Part shown: positions 8,666-17,971 of the stretch, piece after piece | Layout of the letters: the number at the start of each line of letters is the position of its first letter | Numbering within the stretch: the stretch's first letter is position 1 | The notes under the pieces: generated by a model | Told to the model about the DNA's origin: nothing | Databases searched by the model: none | Seen by the model: the letters and a program-made list of their open reading frames with translations, nothing else | Assembly: GCA_012295225.1 (NCBI GenBank) | Contig: WMKK01000006.1 | Coordinates: forward strand, 434,001 to 498,000 | DNA length: 64,000 bases | Source: Ostreococcus mediterraneus | Lineage: Eukaryota; Chlorophyta; Mamiellophyceae; Mamiellales; Bathycoccaceae | Direction of reading: 5' to 3' | Made by a program: the position numbers and the translations under genes

Positions 8666-10240
8666 TTAAGCGTCGTCTCGCGGAGGAGCGCGTCGTCGCG
8701 GCGGCCGAGTGGGCGCGCGAGACGGCTGCGACCGTACCACTTCGCCACCCTTTGTAGCGATTTCGTTAATCTTCACACCCAAATTCTTTTCAAAGCGTTG
8801 CACGACGAATGCTTCTTGTGGTTCCGCGATGGTAACCACGACGCCTGGGCTACCCATGCGACCGGTTCTTCCGGCGCGATGCACGTAGTGCGTCTCGTCG
8901 GTGGGCAATTCCAGGTTGAACACGGCGTCGCAATCATCAACATCTAAACCGCGCGCGGCGAGATCCGAAACCACCAAGGCGCGAAAAGCACCACGACGAA
9001 ATGCCGCGAGCTCTCTCGCGCGCTCCATTTTGTCCATGCCGCCGTGTAAAACGCCTACGGGCATTCCGCGAGCACCGAGCTTGGCTTGCACGTCTTGCAA
9101 GCGTCGCCCAAAGTTACAAAAAATCAACGCCCGTTGAACATCCGTGGCATGAATGGCGCGACGCAGCTCATCTACTTTATGGCGTCGCTCAGCTATGACC
9201 TGGCAGTGCGTGATGTGCGGAGGAAGGCTTACCACGCCTTGCCTACGCGCTTGCTTGGACGCCGCGGCGGCGCTCTTTTCATCCTGTTCTTCATCATCCT
9301 CTGGGGCCTCTTCTTCCTCACCATCCTCGCCAACCACACGCTTGGTCAATTCAGTCTCAGGAGGTTTATCATAACTCGCCACAATATGCTTTAAATTTGG
9401 CGCCAAGTACGAGTACGCATCCAGAGTCTCTTGCTTCAAAGTCGCGCTGACGATAATCGTCTGCCTGCCACCCGGCACGCCTTTCCCCGTGTGCTCACTG
9501 ATTCTCGCCATATCACGCCTGAAGTTACTCGCGAGTAAATCATCCGCTTCATCTACAACAAGCACGCGAACGCCGTGCGTTTGTAATATCCCCGACCGCG
9601 AAAGTTCGGCTAACCGTCCGGGCGTACCGACGACGATGAGAGGTCTCTTACGTCGAATAGCCTCCTCCTGCCTTTTCGCATTCGCTCCACCTATAGCTTG
9701 CTGCGTGATCGCCTTTCCCAATTCACCTAAAACACGCTCAATCTGCCGCACGATTTGCATCGCTAACTCCTGCGACGGCGCGACGATTATCGCTCGCACG
9801 CCGTTCCCGACGTCTTTACGAATCGTCCCCGCGTCGTCATCCATCAACGAGTTAATAATCGGCAAAATATACGCCAACGTCTTTCCCGAACCAGTGTGCG
9901 ATTGCATCGCCACATTTTCGCCCTGCATCACCGCGGGCATCGCCGCGCGCTGTGCGATAGACGGCGTCTTTATCCCAACGCTTGCCAGCCGTCGGCTCAA
10001 CTTGACCCCGACGCCGAGCGCGAGAAAGTCCATCCCATCCTCCCCGTTCGCCTCCCCGTTCGACGCCGTCGCATGCGCGCGCACGCGTTCTCCGTCTCGA
10101 CACGCATAGTGCACCAAGCTCACCCTGCGCGCGCTCGTCGTCGTCGTCGTCGTCGTCCCACACGTCGCGTGACGCGCGAACGCGAATGCGCGCGCCGCCG
10201 AACACGCACCAACGCGCGCGGCGTGCGCACCGCTCACCAT
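8666..10240 (-). CDS. DEAD-box ATP-dependent RNA helicase, probably organellar
   Basis: A 524-residue DEAD-box helicase that would remodel RNA or RNA-protein complexes. Motifs in order: Q-motif region (TPSIAQRAAMPAVMQG), Walker A SHTGSGKT, Ia PSQELA, TPGRL, DEAD box VVDEADD, SAT, then the second RecA domain with LIFCNF, VLVVSDLAARGLDV-like motif V (ALVVSDLAARGLDVDDCD) and VI HRAGRTGR. An acidic insert with EDGEEEEAPEDDEEQDE lies between the two domains. The Arg/Ala-rich N-terminus suggests an organelle targeting peptide; plant plastid or mitochondrial DEAD proteins such as RH39/RH50 are plausible relatives, which is inference. The ATG at 10240 (MVSGAHAARVG) is chosen because it starts a transit-like stretch; the frame is open to 10390. 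Only 165 bases separate it from the divergent kinase gene. Confidence 0.88.
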   Translation of the reverse strand: MVSGAHAARVGACSAARAFAFARHATCGTTTTTTTSARRVSLVHYACRDGERVRAHATASNGEANGEDGMDFLALGVGVKLSRRLASVGIKTPSIAQRAAMPAVMQGENVAMQSHTGSGKTLAYILPIINSLMDDDAGTIRKDVGNGVRAIIVAPSQELAMQIVRQIERVLGELGKAITQQAIGGANAKRQEEAIRRKRPLIVVGTPGRLAELSRSGILQTHGVRVLVVDEADDLLASNFRRDMARISEHTGKGVPGGRQTIIVSATLKQETLDAYSYLAPNLKHIVASYDKPPETELTKRVVGEDGEEEEAPEDDEEQDEKSAAAASKQARRQGVVSLPPHITHCQVIAERRHKVDELRRAIHATDVQRALIFCNFGRRLQDVQAKLGARGMPVGVLHGGMDKMERARELAAFRRGAFRALVVSDLAARGLDVDDCDAVFNLELPTDETHYVHRAGRTGRMGSPGVVVTIAEPQEAFVVQRFEKNLGVKINEIATKGGEVVRSQPSRAPTRPPRRRAPPRDDA

Positions 10241-10405
10241 GCCTCGCCGCCGCCGCCGCCTCGCAGACGCGCCAACGAAATGTATTCTCCCGCTCGCGTG
10301 AGCTCGAGCGCGCGCGCGATGTCGAGCGCACTGCCGTCGCCTTGTGAGGCGCGTCGCCGAGTCCGCAGCCGTTGAGCCTCGCCACTGCATTGCGTCGCGC
10401 GCGCC

Positions 10406-12190
10406 ATGGAACGCATCGCCGTCGCCACGTCGCGCACGCGCGATGTCGCGACGCGGTTCATATTGAACCTCACGTCGCTCGATCGCGGCGCGTTCGACGG
10501 CGACGGCGACGGGGCGACGGAGAATGTGTGTCGATCGATGATGACTGGGGTGATGTTAAACTTAACCGCCATCGCGGACGTCGTACCGATCGCGCGTTAC
10601 GCCCCGTCGTGGTCGATTGAAAAATATGTCAAGGTGTTTATGACGGTGTGCGCGTGCGCGTTCGGGGCGCAGTGGGTGTTGGTGAAGTTGGTGCGGTTGA
10701 GACGCGCGCAGCAAGGGTGGTGGTACTACTTGCGACATTCGAGACACGCGCGGTTAATTCTACCGCCCGAGTGCGTCACGGAAGCACCGATGCGATCGCC
10801 TTTGAACAGAGTGACGAGAAAGATTAACAAGTACATTAAGAAGAAGGGCGGACCGCTGGGGCGAATGTCGAGTGGAGTGGACGCGTACTCGCCGATTCTG
10901 AGCGTGGATACGGAGTCGTTACCAGAGGGCGCGCAACCGTTATTAGTGTTTGTGAATTCGCGTTCTGGTGGGCAAATGGGGAATTATTTGCTCGAGGAAT
11001 TGCGATCGAATTTGAATCCGTTGCAGGTGGTGGATTTACACACCACTGGGCCGAAGGCGGCGTTGAAGTTGTTTGCAAATGTACCAAACGTACGCGTGCT
11101 CGTCGCTGGGGGAGATGGTACGGTGGCTTGGATTTTACAAACCATAGACGAGTTGGACATGGCAAAGAAGCCACCGGTTGGAATTTTGCCATTGGGCACT
11201 GGGAATGACTTGGCGCGCGTTTTGGGTTGGGGTGGGGGATATTCAAACGAGTTGATTTCAGAGCTCTTGGTGCAAATTCAAGAGGCGCACCCTGCGCTTC
11301 TCGATCGTTGGCAAGTCGATATCACGCCAAACGAGAGCATAGCGACGCCGAACAAGTTAGCATCCGCCGCTGGTCACACCGCACCCACGCAATCGCGCGA
11401 GAGAAAGAAGGAAATCGTGTTTCAAAATTACCTCGGTATAGGTGTCGATGCGCAAGCGGCGTTGCGATTTCACCAAACGCGAAACTCTCGACCACAGTTA
11501 TTCTTTAGCGCGATGACAAATAAGCTCTTGTACGGCGTATTCGGAGCAAAAGACTTTTTAGAACATTCCTGTGCGGGTTTGCACAAAAACATCAGAATTT
11601 ACGCCGATGGCGTGCGACAGACAATTCCACCCGAGGCGGAGGGTATCATCTTGCTGAACATCAACTCGTTCGCTGGCGGCGTACGAATGTGGGAGCGCGA
11701 TGGTTCGTATGGGATGTCATCCATGCAAGATGGTATGGTTGATATTGTCGTCGTGCACGGTGCGCTTCATTTGGGGCAATTGAACATGGGTGTAGATAAA
11801 CCAGTGCGAATCTGCCAAGCGCGCGAAGTTCGCGTCGTCGTCGACAGAAAACTTCCAATGCACGTCGACGGCGAACCGTGGGAGCAAAGTGCATGTACCA
11901 TAGATATATCCTTAAAAAACAAGGCGACAATGCTTCGCAGAACTGCAGATGCGCGAGGGATGACAATAATTCAAATGCAAGACACATTAGATTGGGCTCG
12001 ACGCGCTGATATCATCAACGACGAGCAGTGCGAGCGCATCATGGTCGAAGCGCACCGACGCGCGGATTCAGTCGCCGACGGCAATCGACGTCTCGGCACG
12101 CACAGACGTTCAGGCAGCATAGGTAGTTTGGCTTTCAAATCATCTTCGTACTCGCAGCTCTTCGGAGTCGGCGGCGGCGATGGTTTGTAA
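10406..12190 (+). CDS. Diacylglycerol kinase
   Basis: A 594-residue DAG kinase, which phosphorylates diacylglycerol to phosphatidic acid in lipid signalling and membrane lipid turnover. The catalytic domain starts at about residue 180 with LLVFVNSRSGGQMG and has the ATP-binding VLVAGGDGTVAWIL and the GILPLGTGNDLARVLGWG block. The accessory domain follows (IVFQNYLGIGVDAQAALRFH, then IRIYADG and INSFAGGVRMWE). A hydrophobic segment near residues 75-95 may anchor it to a membrane. There are no C1 zinc fingers, as in the simpler plant DGK clusters. A Ser/Arg-rich tail of about 80 residues ends the protein. The next gene on the same strand starts 157 bases later. Confidence 0.92.
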   Translation: MERIAVATSRTRDVATRFILNLTSLDRGAFDGDGDGATENVCRSMMTGVMLNLTAIADVVPIARYAPSWSIEKYVKVFMTVCACAFGAQWVLVKLVRLRRAQQGWWYYLRHSRHARLILPPECVTEAPMRSPLNRVTRKINKYIKKKGGPLGRMSSGVDAYSPILSVDTESLPEGAQPLLVFVNSRSGGQMGNYLLEELRSNLNPLQVVDLHTTGPKAALKLFANVPNVRVLVAGGDGTVAWILQTIDELDMAKKPPVGILPLGTGNDLARVLGWGGGYSNELISELLVQIQEAHPALLDRWQVDITPNESIATPNKLASAAGHTAPTQSRERKKEIVFQNYLGIGVDAQAALRFHQTRNSRPQLFFSAMTNKLLYGVFGAKDFLEHSCAGLHKNIRIYADGVRQTIPPEAEGIILLNINSFAGGVRMWERDGSYGMSSMQDGMVDIVVVHGALHLGQLNMGVDKPVRICQAREVRVVVDRKLPMHVDGEPWEQSACTIDISLKNKATMLRRTADARGMTIIQMQDTLDWARRADIINDEQCERIMVEAHRRADSVADGNRRLGTHRRSGSIGSLAFKSSSYSQLFGVGGGDGL

Positions 12191-12347
12191 ACCGTGTAAA
12201 ATAGTTTCTTCGTCTTTGCGCGGGCTCATCCCGCTCGCCTCGCCTCGCACCGTACCCATTGCGCGCCTCGAGAGCGCGCGCGCACGCCTCCCGCACCGCC
12301 CTTCATCGCACGCGAAAACTCGCGCTCACATTGGTGAACGTTCCATC

Positions 12348-12866
12348 ATGGCGAAATGGGGCGAAGGCGATTCGCGTTGGATCGTACAAGAGCGAGACGA
12401 CGGCACCAACCCCAACGCCTGGCACTGGGTCGAGCGCAACTTGTTCAAGTGGAGCGAAGAAAAACTCACCGAACTCCTCGTTGGGGTGGATTTAAACGTC
12501 CCCGTCGTCGAAGGCTATGCGAAAATCACGACGTTGACAAAGTTTGAGGGCGATTCGAGCGTTTCCACGCGCAAGGGTGGGAAGAAGTTTGGATGTTTTG
12601 ATCTTTCATTTACGTTGAAGTGGAGCGGACGGGCGGCGACGTCGAGCGCGGAAGATTTGGATGACGATGACGTGGAGGTGAAAGGTGAGATTAAAGTGAA
12701 AGAGTTTTGCTCGACGAATGATGAGGATGAGTATGAGTACACGGTGTCGGTGAGTGACGGGAAGTCGGAGGTGAAGGAGTTGTTGAAGTCGCGCGTGGAA
12801 AAGACGGTGGAGGCGACGTTGCTTCCGTATTTCCGCCAATTCGCGAGCGAACTTCAAGCGCTTTAG
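12348..12866 (+). CDS. Aha1 N-terminal-domain protein (Hch1-like Hsp90 co-chaperone)
   Basis: A 172-residue protein consisting of a single Aha1 N-terminal domain, which binds the Hsp90 middle domain and modulates its ATPase. It opens MAKWGEGDSRWIVQERDDGT, then NAWHWVERNLFKWSEEKLTELL, and ends with a helix running to LLPYFRQFASELQAL, all typical of the family. Full-length Aha1 proteins (about 340-380 residues) carry a second AHSA1 (START-like) domain; here a stop follows directly, and the next 180 bases before the converging gene hold no coding continuation that I could see. This is the architecture of yeast Hch1. The ATG at 12348 has context ATCATGGCG; the frame is open to 12180 but overlaps the end of the kinase gene. 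Confidence 0.88.
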   Translation: MAKWGEGDSRWIVQERDDGTNPNAWHWVERNLFKWSEEKLTELLVGVDLNVPVVEGYAKITTLTKFEGDSSVSTRKGGKKFGCFDLSFTLKWSGRAATSSAEDLDDDDVEVKGEIKVKEFCSTNDEDEYEYTVSVSDGKSEVKELLKSRVEKTVEATLLPYFRQFASELQAL

Positions 12867-13050
12867 AACGCGATGCCGACTTTAAATATAGCTCGCGCTT
12901 AGCGCGTAGCGATCGTGGATCCATTAGCACGCGATCTGATAGACATTGATTTATATTAACAACTCAACTGTGTTGACTTTCGGTCTCGCGTGACTCGTTG
13001 TACATGTTTCTTCTTTTTCCTTCTTTCCGCCGCACGCCTGCGTCGCGGCT

Positions 13051-13959
13051 TTAAAGCGCACACTTTTCTTCGAGCCCTCCGCTCAAGCTATCGACGTTGG
13101 TGCCTTCGCTATCACTTGAACACGACGCGCCGGGACATATGCGCACCTTCGTACGCTCGTCGTTTACTTGGAATTTATCCGCATGCGAATCAAAAAATTC
13201 CAAATACGTCTCTGGCATCGTCACAGGCTTTCTGCATAAACCGTTGACGCCTTGTTTGCCCTTGATTGACACCCAATCTTCAGAAGCGCGTTGATGGAAG
13301 AAAGCCATGACTTTATCTAAATATTCATCACGCGCCGCTCGAAATCCTGCACCAGTAAAACCAATCGCCGGATTCACCTTGACTGGCGGAGGCGCGTTTC
13401 TGTGGCCAAAACTCGCGCTGGAACGCGGGTGCGGCAGCGATGACCCTGGTCTAAACGCTGATCGCTTATCACCTCGAGGCGGTCGACCCGCAAATGCCCC
13501 ATTGCGACCACCACTCGACCCAGCGCTCGAGGCATAGGCGTACACCGCCACTGGCGGCGTCGGCGACTCTCCGCCGCTCGAACCGACGGAACCGCCGTTC
13601 GGTCTCAACGGAGACTGCGGCGATAGCGTATAGCACGGTGAATCCTTCACCGCATCCGAAAACTTTGGTGAAGTCGCGGCGACATCTCGCCAATTACTCG
13701 GGGTTATCATCGGCGATGCGGGTGACACCATCTCCGGAACAAACCTCTGTAAGCTCGGCGACGCGCACTCCTTGACCACGGTCAAATGGCTCGCGTGCGG
13801 CTTTGCGTTCAGCTCGCTTATCGGCGTCAGCGGTCGAGGCACGCCCATGGCCTCTTCAATAGTCGGCGCGTCTTCAAATAAATCATCGGGTAAATACCTC
13901 GCCAAATCCTCTCCGCGCTCTGGCGCACTTCTTGATAGCAACATCTCGCTCAACGTCAT
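13051..13959 (-). CDS. Unknown protein, Ser/Pro/Gly-rich with a conserved-looking C-terminal segment
   Basis: I do not recognise this 302-residue protein. The N-terminal two thirds are low complexity and rich in Ser, Pro and Gly, with several SP and TP sites (for example SPASPMITPS and TLSPQSPLRP) of the kind phosphorylated by proline-directed kinases. From about residue 200 the composition becomes protein-like: NPAIGFTGAGFRAARDEYLD, then FFHQRASEDWVSIKGK, ending with MPETYLEFFDSHADKFQVND and ERTKVRICPG. That spacing (a helix, a WVS strand, then a helix ending in DKFxVN and a strand) faintly resembles a small winged-helix domain, which is speculative. It begins only 22 bases after the stop of the next upstream gene on the same strand. 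Confidence 0.6.
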   Translation of the reverse strand: MTLSEMLLSRSAPERGEDLARYLPDDLFEDAPTIEEAMGVPRPLTPISELNAKPHASHLTVVKECASPSLQRFVPEMVSPASPMITPSNWRDVAATSPKFSDAVKDSPCYTLSPQSPLRPNGGSVGSSGGESPTPPVAVYAYASSAGSSGGRNGAFAGRPPRGDKRSAFRPGSSLPHPRSSASFGHRNAPPPVKVNPAIGFTGAGFRAARDEYLDKVMAFFHQRASEDWVSIKGKQGVNGLCRKPVTMPETYLEFFDSHADKFQVNDERTKVRICPGASCSSDSEGTNVDSLSGGLEEKCAL

Positions 13960-13981
13960 CGTTTGCGTCTACGAGGCGCCG

Positions 13982-14368
13982 CTACACCCACGCGCCACCC
14001 TCGTTGCCGCCGTCCACCACTTGCGCGTTCGCGTCGTCACCCCCTAAACGCACGTCCGCACCAGTAATCTGTGAAATCTCTCTACTCAACGCGTAGATTC
14101 GCTCTTGCACGTTCGCAATCGCACGCTTATTCTCCTCAATCGCGCTCGCGTACGCGGCCTTATCCCCGTCCGCGTCCTCGCCCGCCGCCTCTCCGTCCTC
14201 TCGCGCGAGCTCAACCTCCAACTCCTCGTTCGACCGCACGAGATGTCTCAAACTCGTCAACGCCCGCGTGCGTTCAATCTCAAGCGTCTCTACCGCGTCC
14301 GCTTGCGACGTATTATTCGTCCTTGTCGTGTCGTTTAAATCTTCTTTTTCTTCTTCGTCCCGACGCAT
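13982..14368 (-). CDS. Small coiled-coil protein of unknown function
   Basis: A 128-residue acidic protein that I do not recognise. An initial charged stretch (MRRDEEEKEDLND) is followed by a helical region LEIERTRALTSLRHLVRSNE, a Glu/Asp-rich linker, and a second helix AIEENKRAIANVQERIYALS, both with heptad-like hydrophobic spacing, so a helical hairpin or oligomeric coiled coil is likely. The C-terminal 30 residues are Gly/Asp-rich. The stop lies 22 bases upstream of the start of the next gene on the same strand, unusually close for two eukaryotic genes; they may share a transcript, or an unseen splice may link them. Confidence 0.6.
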   Translation of the reverse strand: MRRDEEEKEDLNDTTRTNNTSQADAVETLEIERTRALTSLRHLVRSNEELEVELAREDGEAAGEDADGDKAAYASAIEENKRAIANVQERIYALSREISQITGADVRLGGDDANAQVVDGGNEGGAWV

Positions 14369-14939
14369 CGTTTACGCCGTCATCGCTCGCGCTTTGCCTC
14401 GCGCGCGCGCCTCGGTCGTATAGATATAAAACAATAACACTTAACGCGTCGCGCACCCACCCACGTCGTCGTCCTCCTCCGTCGTCGTCGTCGTCCTCGC
14501 GCGTCGCGAAAAGACCGCTCTCGCGAACCACTCGTCCCACTTTAAATATACCTCCACGCGACGCGAACGCCGCGTCAGCGCCGAGGGGTGCCGACCGCCT
14601 CCTTGACCGCGCGCGACGACGCGACGACGCGACGACGCGACGGCGCGCGAACGGTGGAGAATACGGTGGAGATAATTATCGCGCATCATTCGCGCGGCGT
14701 CGGCGTCGGCGTCGGCGGTCCACGGCGTCGCGTCGCGTCGCGTCGCGGATGGATGGATGGCCCGCGGGGGCGTCGGCGTCGGCGTCGCTGGGTGTATCAT
14801 GACGGGTAAAACGGACCACGGACGTGGCATTCGGACACTCGGCGTCCCAGCAGCGCGCGCGGTCGCCGGGCGGTGACTGACTGACTGACGCGCGCGCGCG
14901 CGGGCGTCACAACGACGCGGCCGCACGTCGCCGGTCGCG
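14369..14939. promoter_or_regulatory. Divergent intergenic region with short GC-rich tandem repeats
   Basis: About 570 bases lie between the coiled-coil gene and MED14. They hold an 8-base tandem repeat (CGACGACG units, about 14605-14640), GGCGTC hexamer runs at about 14697-14720 and 14765-14790, an ATGG run near 14750, and four TGAC units at about 14874-14889. The last matches the branch-site motif of introns here, but no AG acceptor follows before the MED14 ATG, so I do not call an intron. No coding potential was convincing. Confidence 0.4.
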
Positions 14940-17897
14940 ATGGATGCGCTGCCGCAACGCGCACCGACGGTACTCCTTCGCGATATCGTCGAGCGCGTGA
15001 TCCAACGCGCGCACGCCGAGCTCGTGGCGCTCACGGAGTCGTGCACGGGGCGCGCGGAATTCGAACGCAAGGCGGAGCTCGCGCGGTACGCGCACCGCAC
15101 GCGACAGCGGTTGGTGAGGTTAGGGGTGATCGAACGATGGGCACCGAAGAGTGGGAAGATTGCGTGCGTGGCGGCGAACGCGCATTTGATGCTCAGGGCG
15201 CACGATGAGGCGTTTGTGAAGGTTGGGGATGGGTGTTTTCATTTGCATCAGCAGCTCGAGTGGGCCAAGGCGCCGTTGTGGGACTTACCGGGGGCGTTGG
15301 ATGTGTTATGTAACGGTACGTACAGCGCGTTGCCGAGGACGATATCGGATGTTGGCGTGACGATCGGGGCTAAGGGTGGAGATGGTGGCGCGGAGGTTGA
15401 GGAGGACGAAGACGCGCGAGAGGCGAGGTTGGAGCGCGAGGCGCGGCACGAGGGCGAAATCTCGGAACGGTTGGTGCAGTCGAAGATGTTTGGGTGCGAT
15501 TCGCGAGATGATCATCGAGAATGGCCGAGTGAGGATTTCAAGGTGTTTGCTATCGAACATGGCAAGGCCATGGTTGGTGTTGATGGGGTGTATAAGGCGA
15601 CGTTGACTCTGGGCGGACCCGTCGCGCCGGGCGTAAAGGAACAACCGCGCTACGGTGGGTGGCGCGTAGAATGCATAGAAATCTTAGCCGGCGCGCGCGA
15701 GAACAAAAACATTAGCGGGGATGTTGATAGTACCGGCGACGGCGCATCGTCGAAGCCGTTCGAGCTGAGTAAGGCGGAGGTGCGCAAGCTGGCAGATATC
15801 GCGTGCGCGCGGATGGTTGGTTTACCTCCGTTTGGCACAAAGCGCGGTGATGATGAACCGCCACTGGAACCAGAACATCTTAAAGGTTTGCATCGCGTCG
15901 CACTCGATGGTGTTTTGATGCTCAGCGCAAATTCCGTGCTCACGCAGGCGCAAACGTTGAAGGAGAGCGCCGCGGAGCGCAGCGCGTCGAAACGATGGTC
16001 AAAGAACGACATCAAGGTTGAAATAGTCAAGGGCGAAGGTGCGGGTGTTTTAGAAGGCGTGCGTGCGTCATTCTGGCTTCAAAGTAAAGAACCGGGCTCG
16101 CTGGCTGTTTCTTTTGATACGGAAAGTTTAGAAATGTGCGCCAAGGTGCAATGTTTTGGTGAAGACGACACTGAAGACGTCGCTTTTGATTACTCGTGCA
16201 TCGACGTCGAGGGTATGTTAGTCAACGCTATTCGCGCCGCCTGCACGAAAAAGCTCCAAATGATTTGCGATGATTTGGCCAAAGAGAAAACGTTCAAGGT
16301 GAGCGTTGAATCCTTGACGGCTGAGCAGTGTAGTTGCGCCGATGATGAAGATGGCTGGGCAAACGACGCTCGACCGACGATTAGCGTCGAGATTTCCAAG
16401 TTTACCCACTTGTACATCACGTGTCGAATGTCGGACGGGTCTCTGATCTTACACGGTGCTGGTGAGCTCGTGCCATCAGCGATGGAGTCTGAATTGTCCA
16501 AGAGATTGGCACTCGAAGGACACGCAGCGCTCGCAAGTATCGTCGACATTGTCTCTGTAGCAGTGGAGCAGCAGGAGCTCAAGGGTTTGCTTCGCACTTC
16601 TGGTACTGCGGTGCACCCTGCGCCTGGTACTTTAGGCGGTGATCCATGGAAAACGTCTGATGCAAATCCGAGCGGTACTGCGCCCACAGCTCTCGTGCCC
16701 GTGACGCCTTCAGATGGCGGCGTGTTTGTGGCGACATGGATGACGACCACGCCAGCGTTCGCGCTCGTGCGCGCGCATCGTATCACTCCAGCCGCCCGCT
16801 ACACAGTGGACGTCGTCGAAAAACTCGACCTTGGTGCGCGTAAAGGTGCAAAGGCAGAGATCGTGGCAAAGCTCATTGCCGAGTCGTGTCGCGATTTAGC
16901 GGTGGATGCCCAGCGAGCGGCGTTGGCGCACGAGCTGCGAGTGTTGAAGATCAAATTCGTCGACATTCGCACCACCGCCAAGGGCACAACACAAAAAGCA
17001 GATCACACCGTGAGCTTCGAAATACCGAACACTTCAAAGTGGGCTCGAAGTAAGTACAAGCGCATGGTGAAATCGAAATCAGCGCTCACTACTCACGTCG
17101 CACTCAAAGGTATGGATGGATTATCGGCGCGCATCGGCGATGAAACACTCTCGTACGACCACTCTGAGTTTGTCGTCCATGCTGTTTTAGCCGACGTACG
17201 TCGCATTGCCGCTGCACAAGGATTCGTATCCGCCATAGCAGAAAACGCTTCCGCGATGGACTTTGCGGCAACCGGTTGCGTGGTGTCCCGCCGGGACGCC
17301 TTTTCGGCGACTGCGTCGTACACGCCGCCAAAGGCCAAGGCGCCGATAATGTCATGCGTGATTGAGTGGAAGCATGCGGGTAACCTAGGTCCAGGGTTCT
17401 ATGCTCACGCTGATTCTCTGAATGCCTCAACATTGCGTGCTTTGAGCCTCGGCGCTCGAGATGGGCGCTGCGAAGTTTTCGCGTGCGCGCTTCGAGCGGC
17501 GGCGGCTGCGACTGCGCATTTCATCGGATTAGCCGATGTTTACCAGCTGTCGTTTAGCGCACCGGGTTGCATGACACTGGTGAAAATCCAAGAAGATATC
17601 AACGCTATGCGTTTATTTTCTGCAGTTTTCAGACTTGATGGCTCAATTTCAGTCGTCATCGGGAGAGGTGGCGATGGACCGGATGCGACGCACTCTGTCG
17701 ATGACGATGAAATGCACATTCACGATGACCATGAGTCACTCATCGTTGAGCGCGTAGATGGATTGGTATCATATATTGACACACTCTCTACGGCTTTGAA
17801 GAAAGCCTCTGGATTGGCGTTGTCGCATGGAGAATTTGGCGTAGTCGAAGCGTCAAAAGTTGATGACACGCTCGACGCGTTGGTGAAAGCTTTGTGA
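14940..17897 (+). CDS. MED14: Mediator complex subunit 14
   Basis: A 985-residue homologue of MED14 (RGR1), the backbone subunit of Mediator that joins head, middle and tail and carries regulatory signals to RNA polymerase II. The diagnostic N-terminal domain is clear: LLRDIVERVIQRAHAELVAL, then ARYAHRTRQRLVRLGVIERW, and APLWDLPGALDVLCNGTYSA followed by LPRTI, matching the human and plant pattern of TRQ.FVRLL.LVKW and AIDVLTTGSYPRLP. The rest, repeated alpha/beta segments without simple motifs, fits the long weakly conserved body. The whole protein lies in one uninterrupted frame. It is shorter than animal MED14 (about 1450) and plant MED14 (about 1700), so the C-terminal half is reduced. Confidence 0.85.
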   Translation: MDALPQRAPTVLLRDIVERVIQRAHAELVALTESCTGRAEFERKAELARYAHRTRQRLVRLGVIERWAPKSGKIACVAANAHLMLRAHDEAFVKVGDGCFHLHQQLEWAKAPLWDLPGALDVLCNGTYSALPRTISDVGVTIGAKGGDGGAEVEEDEDAREARLEREARHEGEISERLVQSKMFGCDSRDDHREWPSEDFKVFAIEHGKAMVGVDGVYKATLTLGGPVAPGVKEQPRYGGWRVECIEILAGARENKNISGDVDSTGDGASSKPFELSKAEVRKLADIACARMVGLPPFGTKRGDDEPPLEPEHLKGLHRVALDGVLMLSANSVLTQAQTLKESAAERSASKRWSKNDIKVEIVKGEGAGVLEGVRASFWLQSKEPGSLAVSFDTESLEMCAKVQCFGEDDTEDVAFDYSCIDVEGMLVNAIRAACTKKLQMICDDLAKEKTFKVSVESLTAEQCSCADDEDGWANDARPTISVEISKFTHLYITCRMSDGSLILHGAGELVPSAMESELSKRLALEGHAALASIVDIVSVAVEQQELKGLLRTSGTAVHPAPGTLGGDPWKTSDANPSGTAPTALVPVTPSDGGVFVATWMTTTPAFALVRAHRITPAARYTVDVVEKLDLGARKGAKAEIVAKLIAESCRDLAVDAQRAALAHELRVLKIKFVDIRTTAKGTTQKADHTVSFEIPNTSKWARSKYKRMVKSKSALTTHVALKGMDGLSARIGDETLSYDHSEFVVHAVLADVRRIAAAQGFVSAIAENASAMDFAATGCVVSRRDAFSATASYTPPKAKAPIMSCVIEWKHAGNLGPGFYAHADSLNASTLRALSLGARDGRCEVFACALRAAAAATAHFIGLADVYQLSFSAPGCMTLVKIQEDINAMRLFSAVFRLDGSISVVIGRGGDGPDATHSVDDDEMHIHDDHESLIVERVDGLVSYIDTLSTALKKASGLALSHGEFGVVEASKVDDTLDALVKAL

Positions 17898-17971
17898 ATT
17901 TTTAGCTGCAACTTTTAATACAACGCGCTATATTTCTAGACTTTACACGTGAGCTATGTCCACATGTTAAG

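Noticed and set aside
14870-14940. A possible intron 3' end before MED14, because of the TGAC repeat
   Set aside because: No AG acceptor lies between the motif and the MED14 start codon, and MED14 homology begins right at that ATG.
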